A DNA stretch of 64,000 nt from Klebsiella michiganensis (lineage in GTDB: Bacteria > Pseudomonadota > Gammaproteobacteria > Enterobacterales > Enterobacteriaceae), in the NCBI RefSeq assembly GCF_002925905.1, contig NZ_PRDB01000011.1:1-64000 (forward strand), in the 5' to 3' direction. Each line of letters begins with the position of its first letter. Position 1 is the first letter of the stretch. Under the pieces are notes generated by a model. The model saw nothing but the letters and a program-made list of their open reading frames with translations. It was not told where the DNA came from and did not search any database. The translations under genes and the position numbers were made by a program. Below are positions 1 to 8,004 of the stretch, in pieces.

Positions 1-5
1 GGCCG

Positions 6-1145
6 CTACTGTTCAGTTTCTGCAATCCAGTCGCTTATTTTCGCCTCAAGCTCCATTTTCGTGGTAAATCCGTTATCTCCGATTACATGTTCCGCTCTGG
101 CAATGATCCAATCCTGAGTATCGATTTCAGGCTTAAAGCCCGACACGTTCAGATGCATACCAGGGTATAAATCGGCGCGGCCGCGCGCCAGGGTTATCGA
201 AAACTGTGCCGCGCCTTTCTGGAGCTGTATCCATTTTGCCGCAGCTGCGCGCCTGGCCGCCGTTTCGTTCTGATAGGTTTTACGCAAAACATATACGTTA
301 CCTTCAGCGCCCTCCATGTAATCCCCCTCCGGCCGGCTGCTTTTCTCCTCAGCCTTTTTTCTGGCAGTATTTGTTTTGCGCTTAGTGACCTTGACCGGTT
401 TTTTCTTGCCGAAATTAAGATCCAGCCAGTACGCCCGCACGCCGGTGTAAGCATCGCGATCGGCAATGCGGAACCTGTGACGATCTCCGCTGGCACGGGT
501 TATCTCAGCCGATGGCAGCGCCCTGCCGGATGCACTGACGCCGCCCCCAGGCAGGATAAACAGCAAACAGCCATTTTTCACGGTGGCAATGGCCCCCAAC
601 ATCTCCGCCATGCGCGTTAAAAACGACATGTCACTCTCTTCGGTCTGATCCGCATGGTCGATCTCAATGTCGATCAGGGCCTCGCTAATCATCGGCTTCA
701 GGTCATAGCGCCGGGCTATGGCCGATACCACCCGCTCTACCGTCACATCATGCCAGGACACCTCCCGCCTGACGTTCATCTCTTCGCGAAAATCAGCGCT
801 GTGCGCGGTGATGTCGATAACATCCGGCGGCCCGCTATGCCCAACCTCGTCAACGGTGTAGAGACCTTTGTAGATCAACGCCTCACCCAGCCAGCCGATG
901 GACACCGCCAGCTCCGCACCACGTGGGGGTAAATCTGTTACCCCGTCAGAATCATCTACTGACAGGGTTAGCTGGTCAGCATCAAAACCGTTGTTATCTG
1001 TAACAGATAGTGAGGTGATGCGGTCGGCCAGTTCGGTCAGGGCAACCCCACCCAGCGTGATACTAAAGTCCGGTGTCTTCACGACCTCACTTAATTTTTC
1101 TACATACGCTTCGGCTGCTGTTGTTAGCGTGTCTGCTATCGACAT
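6..1145 (-). CDS. D: Phage late control / tail protein D (P2 gpD-like)
   Basis: 379 aa, close to P2 gpD (387). gpD family proteins form the hub at the tail tube tip, below the tube and above the spike. Family-typical features are the early stretch around residues 10-60 with 'SITLGGVALTELADRI', a T4 gp27-like hub region, and a Lys/Arg-rich linker near residues 250-275. The start is MSIADTL at 1145, preceded by a strong GGGGGAG ribosome site; the upstream in-frame codons overlap the promoter region. In P2, D is the last gene of the FI-D operon, but here it runs opposite to FI and starts about 155 bp from it, with a late-promoter-like site between. Inference: D probably has its own late promoter in this phage. 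Confidence 0.9.
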   Translation of the reverse strand: MSIADTLTTAAEAYVEKLSEVVKTPDFSITLGGVALTELADRITSLSVTDNNGFDADQLTLSVDDSDGVTDLPPRGAELAVSIGWLGEALIYKGLYTVDEVGHSGPPDVIDITAHSADFREEMNVRREVSWHDVTVERVVSAIARRYDLKPMISEALIDIEIDHADQTEESDMSFLTRMAEMLGAIATVKNGCLLFILPGGGVSASGRALPSAEITRASGDRHRFRIADRDAYTGVRAYWLDLNFGKKKPVKVTKRKTNTARKKAEEKSSRPEGDYMEGAEGNVYVLRKTYQNETAARRAAAAKWIQLQKGAAQFSITLARGRADLYPGMHLNVSGFKPEIDTQDWIIARAEHVIGDNGFTTKMELEAKISDWIAETEQ

Positions 1146-1203
1146 AACTCCCCCGTTTTTTGCTGATGATTCCATGCCCGCGCGCGGGGCTGAATCCCTT
1201 TTT

Positions 1204-1227
1204 GTTGTCAGCGAACGGACAGACCGG
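1204..1227. promoter_or_regulatory. Putative Ogr-type late activator site between D and FI
   Basis: TTGTTGTC-N-GAACGG-N-CAGACC type sequence containing TGTC...GACA dyad symmetry, lying 70-95 bp upstream of both D (minus) and FI (plus). A near copy, matching at 21 of 24 positions, lies at 20302-20325 between the divergent O and P genes. P2 late promoters carry a TGT...ACA dyad bound by the zinc-finger activator Ogr; the half-site spacing here (10 bp) differs from the P2 spacing I recall (12 bp). Seen: the repeat and its placement. Inferred: the function. Confidence 0.55.
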
Positions 1228-1299
1228 CAACCAGGCGACGCCAGCAGACTTAACGTTGAATATTGCCCTGAACTCAAAGAGCAACATGATGGTGAACTT

Positions 1300-2472
1300 A
1301 TGTCTGAAACTCGTTTTCACGGCGTCCGCTCTCGCGAAAATACCGACCTACAGCAGGCAATCAATGACATTGATTCCAGCGTGATCGGTATTGTTGCGGT
1401 TGCTGATGACGCCGATCCGGAAACCTTCCCGCTCAATACGCCGGTTCTGCTGACACGGGTACGTAACGTCCTCGGCAAGGCAGGTAAAACCGGGTCACTT
1501 TACAAAGCCCTCAAAGCCATTTCCGATCAGTGCAGCCCGCGCGTTGTGATTGTCCGGGTGAAAGAGGCTTCCGGTAACGGCGCCAGCCAGTCCCAGGCCG
1601 TTATTGGCGGAACAGACGGCGACAGCTATACGGGAATGTATGCCCTGCTGACGGCGGAAGCCAAAACCGGCTATCGTCCGCGCATCTTGGCGGTACCGGA
1701 CTACGACACCGAGGAGGTAACGTCACAGCTTTGCGTGATTGCCCAGAATCTTCGGGCTTTTGTTTATGCCGGTTGTAACGGCTGCGCGACCATGGCGGAA
1801 GCTATTGCTTATCGCAAAACCTTCGCTTACCGCGAGCTGATGCTGATCTGGCCGGACTTCATCGCTTACAACCCCCTAACGGATGATAACGAAACGTTTC
1901 CTGCCCCGGCATACGCCTGCGGCCTGCGCGCCGCTATTGATAACAGCCAGGGCTGGCACAAATCACTGTCCAACGTTGTAGTGAATAACGTTCTGGGTAT
2001 TTCGAAAGATGTGTTTTGGGCATTGCAGGCAGAAGACAGCGACGCCAACGAGCTGAACAACAACGAAATCACAACGCTTATCAAGCGTGACGGTTTCCGC
2101 TTCTGGGGTAACCGCACCACGGACACAGAAACCTACACTTTCGAGGTGTTCACCCGTACCGCGCAGATCCTGGCGGACAGCATTGCGGAGGCGCAATTTA
2201 CCTCTGTTGACAGCCCACTCACTCCGGCCAACGTGAAAGATGTGGTAAGCGGCATCCGCTCTGCGCTCAGCAAAAAAGTCACTGCCGGCCAGCTTATCGG
2301 CGCTGATTGCTGGTATGACACGCTGGACAATGGCGCCACGGATTTGCGTCAGGGAAAACTGATTGTGCGCTACAGCTACAGCCCGGTCCCGCCGCTTGAA
2401 GATCTGACGCTATACCAGACCTTTACTGATGATTTTTACGAACCGGCGTTCGCGTCGCTCGGGGGTGAATAA
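1300..2472 (+). CDS. FI: Contractile tail sheath protein FI
   Basis: 390 aa, like P2 FI (396 aa). It forms the contractile sheath around the tail tube; contraction drives the tube through the host envelope. Family-typical segments are the N-terminal 'HGVRSRENTD' region, the central 'PRILAVPDYDTEEV' segment and the C-terminal 'LTLYQTFTDDF' region that makes sheath-sheath contacts. The start is ATG 1300 (MSETRFHG), matching the N-terminus of the family; a much longer reading frame upstream overlaps D and is not coding. Its stop overlaps the start of FII by one base (TAATG). It is first gene of the plus-strand FI-FII-E-E'-T-U block, which is reversed relative to the rest of the late genes. Confidence 0.95.
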   Translation: MSETRFHGVRSRENTDLQQAINDIDSSVIGIVAVADDADPETFPLNTPVLLTRVRNVLGKAGKTGSLYKALKAISDQCSPRVVIVRVKEASGNGASQSQAVIGGTDGDSYTGMYALLTAEAKTGYRPRILAVPDYDTEEVTSQLCVIAQNLRAFVYAGCNGCATMAEAIAYRKTFAYRELMLIWPDFIAYNPLTDDNETFPAPAYACGLRAAIDNSQGWHKSLSNVVVNNVLGISKDVFWALQAEDSDANELNNNEITTLIKRDGFRFWGNRTTDTETYTFEVFTRTAQILADSIAEAQFTSVDSPLTPANVKDVVSGIRSALSKKVTAGQLIGADCWYDTLDNGATDLRQGKLIVRYSYSPVPPLEDLTLYQTFTDDFYEPAFASLGGE

Positions 2473-2987
2473 TGGCTATTCCTCACAAACTGCGGCTTTT
2501 TAGCTGCTTTGTTAACGGCGACAACTATCTGGGAAAAGTGACCTCTTTCACTCGCCCCAAACTGTCACGAAAGGTAGAGGACTATCAGGGAGGTGGCATG
2601 CTGGGTGCGGTCGGTGTTGATCTCGGCCTTGAGGCTGGCGCGCTGGATTCCACCATTGTTTTTGGCGGCGTCATTAAGGCTCTGTTTCTCGAATACGGAG
2701 CAGAAATTGACGGCACGCGGCTGCGCTTTGCGGGTGAATATTTCACTGATGGCGAAAGCCAGCTTGTCGAGGCGGAGCTGCGCGGGCGATTTACTGAACT
2801 CGACGGTGGAGACTCGAAACAGGGGGAAGACACGGAGGAAAGCTACACCTTTAAGTCCACCTACTACAAATTCTCCATTGATGATCAGCCTATTATCGAA
2901 ATCGATCTGCTGAATTTCATCTACAAAAAGAACGGTCAGAACATGTTCCCGGACCGCATCACCTCCGCCCTTGGCATGGGCAATTGA
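2472..2987 (+). CDS. FII: Major tail tube protein FII
   Basis: 171 aa, essentially the length of P2 FII (172). Hexameric rings of this protein stack to form the inner tail tube through which DNA passes. The N-terminal 'MAIPHKLRLFSCFVNGDNYLG' start pattern and the 'KVEDYQGGGMLG' segment are characteristic of the family. It is translationally coupled to FI (TAATG overlap) and followed by a 45 bp gap before E, which carries its own ribosome site. Confidence 0.95.
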   Translation: MAIPHKLRLFSCFVNGDNYLGKVTSFTRPKLSRKVEDYQGGGMLGAVGVDLGLEAGALDSTIVFGGVIKALFLEYGAEIDGTRLRFAGEYFTDGESQLVEAELRGRFTELDGGDSKQGEDTEESYTFKSTYYKFSIDDQPIIEIDLLNFIYKKNGQNMFPDRITSALGMGN

Positions 2988-3032
2988 TAACCTTTCAGAG
3001 GGTGGCAAAGATGCCGCCCGGAGATTTTAAAC

Positions 3033-3350
3033 ATGGCTAAAAAAACTAAAAACCTGTTCACGCTGATGCAGCCGGTAGTTCGTAAAGACAGTGAGATCGG
3101 TCAGGTGGAAATCACTGGCGCCATCAGTCAGGCCGGATCGTTGCGCGGCCTGAATCTTATTCGCGTTGCCAATATGGATGCAGACTCAATTGCCACGCTG
3201 TTAACGCGAGTCACCGCGCCTGCGCTGACGCAAAAAGAAATCAACGAAATGCACACCCTGGACTTTATCGGGCTGGCAGAGCTTCTGGTCCCTTTCTTGA
3301 ATCCGCCGGAGCCTGGAGCGTCGAACGTGGCGGAGACGGAGAGCGAGTAA
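3033..3350 (+). CDS. E: Tail assembly chaperone E (zero-frame product)
   Basis: 105 aa, comparable to P2 gpE (91). This is the short product of a pair of tail assembly chaperones that coat the tape measure before tube polymerisation. Sequence 'NLIRVANMDADSIATLLTRVTAPALT' is typical of the family. Near its end lies a CCCTTTC heptamer, in the right phase for a -1 slip into E'. The zero-frame protein continues for 18 codons past the slip site to TAA at 3348-3350. Confidence 0.9.
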   Translation: MAKKTKNLFTLMQPVVRKDSEIGQVEITGAISQAGSLRGLNLIRVANMDADSIATLLTRVTAPALTQKEINEMHTLDFIGLAELLVPFLNPPEPGASNVAETESE

Positions 3351-3508
3351 TCACCATTGCGTTTGACCAGATTGATGATCTGGTTGCTGATATTGCCGTT
3401 ATTTTTAACTGGCCGCCCTCTGAAGTTTTCGGCATGGATCTTGGCGAGGTGATAGCCTGGCGCAAGCGGGCGGCGCTTCGAAGTGGTGCCAGTGATGAAG
3501 AGTCTTGA
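3033..3508 (+). CDS. E': Tail assembly chaperone E+E' (programmed -1 frameshift product)
   Basis: Joining bases 3033-3296 to 3296-3508 gives an extended E+E' protein. The -1 frame is open from the slip site through ITIAFDQIDDLVADIA and NWPPSEVFGMDLGE to TGA at 3506-3508. That C-terminal 'FNWPPSEVFGM..GE...WR' pattern is the conserved E' (GpE+E') signature of P2-like phages. The E' frame overlaps the T start by 14 bp. No ribosome site precedes the E' frame, so it is expected to be made only by frameshifting, as in P2 where the ratio of the two forms matters for tail assembly. Confidence 0.85.
3290..3296 (+). other. Slippery heptamer for -1 frameshift (C CCT TTC)
   Basis: The heptamer CCCTTTC is phased as X XXY YYZ relative to the E frame (CCT codon at 3291). 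Slipping back one base moves ribosomes into the open E' frame. P2 itself uses a T-rich heptamer as I recall, so this is a variant slip site at the same functional place. Confidence 0.8.
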
Positions 3509-6470
3509 TATACGCGTTGCTTTCAACGCGATCGACAGATTTACCCGCCCCGTTAATGCTGCCCGCCAGAGTGCGGGCGGCCTTTCCGACTCCCTCAGAA
3601 AAACACAATCCACCCTGAAAGGACTCGATAAGAGCAGTGCCACTTTTCAGCGAATGACCGCGGCCGTCGGCAAAACCGATCGTTCCATCTCACGTGCCCG
3701 TGCCCGCTTTGATGGCTTGTCAGAAGCGCAACGTAAAAACGGGACGCTGACAGAAAAACAGCAAATACTGATGTCGCGACTGGGTGAGCGGCTTGATCGG
3801 TTGACCGCAAAACGCGTGACGGAAGTGGCCCGCCTTCGTGAAAGTGCATCAGCCCTGCGCCAGCATGGCGTCATGCTTTCCGGTAGTAGCGCCACCATTG
3901 GTAACGCGATACGCCGCACAGAACAATACAACCAATCCCTTGAGCGGGAAAAACGGCAACTTGCTGCGGTCACTCAAGCTCGTAAACGTTACGAGGCTGC
4001 ACAGCAGATGGCCGGAAAGTTGCGCTCTGGCGGTGCCATAGCATTAGGTACAGCAACCGCTGCCGGGTACGGCGCCAGACGCTTCCTGTCGCCTGCGGTT
4101 GGTTTTGATGAGGAAATGTCAAACGTTCAGGCGCTGACGCGGCTCGATAAAAGCGATTCACAGCTAGCCGCCCTGCGTGCTCAGGCAAAAAAACTCGGTG
4201 CTGAAACCGCCTTCACCACACGTGACGCCGCCAGCGGCCAGGCCTTTCTGGCAATGGCGGGCTTCACGCCAGAAGCTATTCGTGACGCACTGCCCGGCGT
4301 GCTCAATATGGCGCTGGCAGGCAGTATGGAACTGGGTGAAACGGCAGACATCGGCTCAAACATTCTTTCTCAGTTTTCCCTCGATGCCGGAGAAATGGAC
4401 CGCGTCAGCGATGTGCTGACAGGTACATTTACTCGTACCAACACCACGCTTAGCAGCCTCGGCGAGACAATGAAAGTTGTCGGGCCAGTAGCGGCGGGAC
4501 TTGGGATTAGCCTGGAAGAAGCCGCAGCTATGACCGGCACGCTGGCGCGCGTGGGTATTCGCGGTAGCGAGGCCGGTACGGCAATGCGTCGCTCCCTCTC
4601 CCGCCTCGCCTCCCCCACTACGGCAGCCAAAAAAGCGCTCAAAGAGCTGGGAGTGGAAACTGCCGACGCCAGCGGAAAGATGCGACGTCCGTTCGATATT
4701 CTTCTCGATCTACAAAAACGCGTTTCCCGCTTTGGCGAGGTGGATCAGGTTTCATTTTTCAAAGATATCGCCGGAGAAGAGGGTTTTACGAGCCTTCAGT
4801 CTTTGGTCAACGGCGCAGGTGATGGCTACCTCCAGTCACTCTATGAACAAATTGCAGAAGCACATAAAAATCAGGAGGCCTTCGCCGTCGCTAACAAGAA
4901 AAAAGACAACCTGGGCGGCGATTTGAAGGAGCTGGACAGCGCGTGGGAGGCGTTCCGCATTTCTGTGGCTGAGACAGTAGACGGCCCATTGCGCAGGCTG
5001 GCACAGGGGCTTAGCCGGGTTATTGGTACTATTCAAAGCTGGATAGAAGAAAACCCCAGACTTTCACGAACGTTGTTACTCGCCGGTGGTACTGCACTGG
5101 CATTAACCGCAGTAATTGGCGGTATGTCATTAGCTGCTGGTCTACTTTTAGGGCCGCTTGCAAAGCTCAGGCTGGGGTTTACGCTGCTGTCCGGCGGGAG
5201 CGGCATCGGAGGTACGGTATCAGCGTTCCGCATATTGAGTGCCGTGGGCGGCAGTTCACTGGCAAAAATCAGCGGATGGCGTGCCTTACTCGGCGGTCTG
5301 GCTGGACGCGCCAGCGTATTAACCAGGTTGATGGTGCCCCTGCGCGGCGCGTTACTTGGCACCTTTTCCTCTCCGGGGACGGCGATAAGCGCCCTGTCAA
5401 AAGGCGTTGGCGGGCTGGCGCTGCGGCTAACGGGGATCCCTGCTCTGCTCGGTATTGTGAAAGGTGGAATTACGACACTGGGCGGCGGATTATCAATGCT
5501 CTTGAGCCCAATCGGCTTAGTGGGTGCTGCGTTTGTAGCGGCTGGGGTACTGATCTGGAAATACTGGGGACCAATTAAGGCCTTCTTTCGCGGTTTTTTT
5601 ACAGGCGTCATCCAGGGGTTAGCGCCAGTTTATAACGCATTTTCCCGGCTGGCGCCCGTTTTCAGGATCATTGGGGATGGCGTCAAAAACGTCTGGAACT
5701 GGTTTAAAAAAGTATTAACGCCCGTTGAGGAGAGTCGCGAGGCGCTAAACAAGTGCGCCAGCGCCGGGCAGACCTTTGGAGAGGTACTGGGGACCGCACT
5801 AAGCGTACTGCTTTGGCCGCTTCAGAAGTTAATGGAAGGTGTCGGCTGGTTACTGGAGAAGCTCGATCTCATCCCCGATGGCATTGAAAGAGCCAGGCTG
5901 GAAGCGGCCAGACTCAGGGCTATTCCGGTTATGTGGGAATGGGATGAAAAATCCGGGCGCATGGTTAAAAGGGAGTGGCAATGGTCATCTGAAAAGCCTG
6001 CAAGCAAAGGCAGCGCCCCGCCGCCCAATGTGCTCGGGGGCAACTCTGGAACAGAGCGGCGGCTGGGCCAAATCGCGGATAACACTAAAGGCCTTTTAGA
6101 TGAGGAAAAGCGAAAACGTATCGGGCCGGGTGACATTGTATTTAAAAATCTCCCCCCAGCCTTTGCAGTGCGTGGTGAATGGCAGGAATCGAGGCTTGTC
6201 CGCCAGTGTGTCAGCGCTCGCCCGGTTATTGCCGCTGGCGAACCATTGATAAAACAGACGCAGGCATGGCAACCGGTACGTCGAAATCAAAGCCCTCACA
6301 CGGCGGCTGCGGCTTCAGGTGGTAGTTTTCCCGGTAATATTCACGTCCATCTGCACGGCATTCAGAGCAGCAATCCGCGCGAACTGGCGCGACTTGTTGG
6401 TGAAGCGGTCCGCACAGAAATTGAAAAACAGCAACGCGCTGCCCGGGGTTCGTTCCGAGATAACGATTAA
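3495..6470 (+). CDS. T: Tail tape measure protein T
   Basis: About 991 aa (P2 T is 815). It sets tail length by acting as a scaffold inside the growing tube and is ejected with DNA. N-terminal third is Lys/Arg/Gln-rich and helical; a TP901-type tape-measure core follows at roughly residues 190-400 ('FDEEMSNVQALTRLDKSD', 'TAFTTRDAASGQAFLAMAG', 'MTGTLARVGIRGSEAGTAMR'). Long hydrophobic glycine/alanine-rich stretches around residues 520-700 are the usual membrane-active part. The start is placed at MKSLDIR (3495), overlapping E'; an in-frame ATG four codons earlier is possible. The extra length against P2 predicts a proportionally longer tail. Confidence 0.93.
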   Translation: MKSLDIRVAFNAIDRFTRPVNAARQSAGGLSDSLRKTQSTLKGLDKSSATFQRMTAAVGKTDRSISRARARFDGLSEAQRKNGTLTEKQQILMSRLGERLDRLTAKRVTEVARLRESASALRQHGVMLSGSSATIGNAIRRTEQYNQSLEREKRQLAAVTQARKRYEAAQQMAGKLRSGGAIALGTATAAGYGARRFLSPAVGFDEEMSNVQALTRLDKSDSQLAALRAQAKKLGAETAFTTRDAASGQAFLAMAGFTPEAIRDALPGVLNMALAGSMELGETADIGSNILSQFSLDAGEMDRVSDVLTGTFTRTNTTLSSLGETMKVVGPVAAGLGISLEEAAAMTGTLARVGIRGSEAGTAMRRSLSRLASPTTAAKKALKELGVETADASGKMRRPFDILLDLQKRVSRFGEVDQVSFFKDIAGEEGFTSLQSLVNGAGDGYLQSLYEQIAEAHKNQEAFAVANKKKDNLGGDLKELDSAWEAFRISVAETVDGPLRRLAQGLSRVIGTIQSWIEENPRLSRTLLLAGGTALALTAVIGGMSLAAGLLLGPLAKLRLGFTLLSGGSGIGGTVSAFRILSAVGGSSLAKISGWRALLGGLAGRASVLTRLMVPLRGALLGTFSSPGTAISALSKGVGGLALRLTGIPALLGIVKGGITTLGGGLSMLLSPIGLVGAAFVAAGVLIWKYWGPIKAFFRGFFTGVIQGLAPVYNAFSRLAPVFRIIGDGVKNVWNWFKKVLTPVEESREALNKCASAGQTFGEVLGTALSVLLWPLQKLMEGVGWLLEKLDLIPDGIERARLEAARLRAIPVMWEWDEKSGRMVKREWQWSSEKPASKGSAPPPNVLGGNSGTERRLGQIADNTKGLLDEEKRKRIGPGDIVFKNLPPAFAVRGEWQESRLVRQCVSARPVIAAGEPLIKQTQAWQPVRRNQSPHTAAAASGGSFPGNIHVHLHGIQSSNPRELARLVGEAVRTEIEKQQRAARGSFRDND

Positions 6471-6485
6471 TTTGGAGTAATAACT

Positions 6486-6977
6486 ATGATGATGGTATTC
6501 GGACTCTTTGTATTTGAACTCAGGACACTGCCCTATCAGAAATTGCAGCTCTCCCGTAACTGGCGGCACGTTAAAAATGATCGTGTGGGCCGTAGTGCAA
6601 AATGGCAGTACGTTGGCGCCGGCGAGAACCAGTTGACGCTGGGTGGGCTGCTGTACCCTGAAATTACCGGCGGCAACCTGTCTTTGGGTGCCGTCTCGAC
6701 AATGGCTTACACCGGGCTTGCCTGGCCACTGATTGATGGCGTCGGTTCCATCTACGGGATGTATGTCATCACGGGTTTGCAGGAAACGCATCAGGAGTTT
6801 GACCGCTACGGCAAAGCGAAAAGAATTGAGTTCACGCTTTCATTGCAAAGGGTTGATGAGGATATCCGGGAGGGGCTGCAAAGTGCCTCTCTCAGCGACC
6901 TGACAGCTACACTTAAAGAAGGGGCTGAAACTGCATTAAATACAGCTCAGATGACGATCGGCGGCCTGATTTCCTGA
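6486..6977 (+). CDS. U: Tail protein U
   Basis: 163 aa (P2 U is 159). Family gpU proteins are needed to finish the tail, probably as tail terminator or tape-measure-associated protein. The 'MYVITGLQETHQEFDRYGKAKRIEFTLSLQRVD' region (around residues 95-125) is the family signature. GGAG lies upstream of the ATG. It is the last gene of the plus-strand block; in P2 the next gene would be D in the same direction, but here D lies at the opposite end of the block on the other strand. Confidence 0.92.
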   Translation: MMMVFGLFVFELRTLPYQKLQLSRNWRHVKNDRVGRSAKWQYVGAGENQLTLGGLLYPEITGGNLSLGAVSTMAYTGLAWPLIDGVGSIYGMYVITGLQETHQEFDRYGKAKRIEFTLSLQRVDEDIREGLQSASLSDLTATLKEGAETALNTAQMTIGGLIS

Positions 6978-7313
6978 GCTGCAGCACGGTCATTTATGCC
7001 GATACTTTTATTAGCTTAGATTTGTCCTGAAACATACTTGCACATAGCCAAACCTAATCTGACAGGAAGCTCTGTGCCTAATGAGGATATCAAAAACGTC
7101 TTCCTGCTAATACTAGCCGTAGTGTAGTGTCAAGGCGCATAAGTACGCGACAGTTAGAAACGCAAAGATCCTTTAATATGCAAAATAAGTAATAATAATT
7201 AGTGAAGCCCAAATTTACAAAGAAGATTATAGCCCCATGGAGTTGTATATAACGGGAAACAGATTTTATTTTTACCACATACAAAAAACTTAAAAATCAA
7301 TAAATTATGAAAA
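6978..7313. other. AT-rich gap downstream of U
   Basis: 336 bp with no supported gene. It becomes AT-rich from about 7,100. It separates the inverted FI-U block from the converging membrane-protein gene and probably contains one of the two rearrangement junctions. I see no strong terminator or inverted repeat in it. Confidence 0.5.
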
Positions 7314-7658
7314 TTACCAAATGCGGTAGTAAGTGTTTTGTGGGCGAGGTTTTTCATCCAGAATATTTTGATGTGACATGAACTCTGCTGTTTTAGCCTG
7401 CCTTTCTGCCTTTTCTTTCACATCATCCTCGTCGATTTCGAAAAATTTACCGTCAACTAGTTCAACTGTTTGACAGAATTTTTTAGCTTCAAACCATCTC
7501 AAGCTCTTACTTAAGTCTTTTGGGCAATTATAAATTTCATAGCCGTGATAGCTTTTGCTTTGAAACCAAACCACTGCAGTATTACCAATCCAAACAAGTG
7601 CGACTAGAAGCAGGATCACAAGCAAAGAGTTGATAAGATAAATAGTTGACTTTGGCAT
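7314..7658 (-). CDS. Small single-pass membrane protein, phage cargo (moron) of unknown function
   Basis: 114 aa. One N-terminal transmembrane helix (about residues 7-30, IYLINSLLVILLLVALVWIG) followed by a soluble charged domain containing two cysteines (in YNCPKDL and KFCQTV) and an acidic stretch EIDEDDVKEKAERQ. I do not recognise the family. Base composition is far more AT-rich than flanking tail genes, and it stands alone between the tail fibre gene and the FI-U block, the pattern of an independently acquired lysogenic conversion gene. Roles such as superinfection exclusion would fit a small membrane protein, but nothing in the sequence shows it. Confidence 0.65.
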   Translation of the reverse strand: MPKSTIYLINSLLVILLLVALVWIGNTAVVWFQSKSYHGYEIYNCPKDLSKSLRWFEAKKFCQTVELVDGKFFEIDEDDVKEKAERQAKTAEFMSHQNILDEKPRPQNTYYRIW

Positions 7659-8002
7659 TTTATCGCTTCCTAAGGCATCAGTATTTAAAGATTAATCTTA
7701 CCTTAGATAGACAGAATCATGCACTATGAGCAGAAAGGTCAGACTGCCCCAACTGAGAGCGATTACGGCATAGCGGCGATTTTCCGTAAGTCTGCAAGTG
7801 AACCTAGGCTGCTGCCCATTGATTAACATATGGGAGTGCTATTATCGCCTTCGAGACCATGGAAACAATAGCCAGGGTCCGTTCCTCGCTCGTAGCAGGC
7901 TGTCAAATTTGATTATACACTGCAGTCTCAAACTGTCAGGTCAAGTTTGAGCCAACACACGCACTCGATACCGGCAACCACGGTCATTAGTGACCGTGGT
8001 TT
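7659..8002. other. Non-coding region between the moron and tail fibre gene
   Basis: 344 bp without a supported gene. It probably holds the moron promoter at its left side. A perfect inverted repeat closes it at 7975-7999. A weakly symmetric stretch near 7,844-7,872 (TTATCGCC...GAAACAA) faintly recalls serine-invertase crossover sites, but I do not rely on it. Confidence 0.45.
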
Positions 8003-8004
8003 TT
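7975..8004 (+). terminator. Strong hairpin with T-tract at the end of the tail fibre gene
   Basis: Stem AACCACGGTCA, loop TTAG, stem TGACCGTGGTT followed by further Ts on the plus strand. The T-tract orients it as a plus-strand terminator, which would stop transcripts from the inverted FI-U block before they run antisense into the tail fibre and baseplate operon. The stem may also protect the 3' end of the minus-strand transcript, since the tail fibre stop codon lies inside it. Confidence 0.75.

Noticed and set aside
898-1299. N-terminal extension of the sheath gene upstream of 1300
   Set aside because: Overlaps D on the other strand and the late promoter element; family N-terminus begins at MSETRFHG.
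7844-7872. Possible serine-invertase crossover site
   Set aside because: Symmetry too weak, no matching inverted copy near 1,150-1,300, and no invertase gene in the window.
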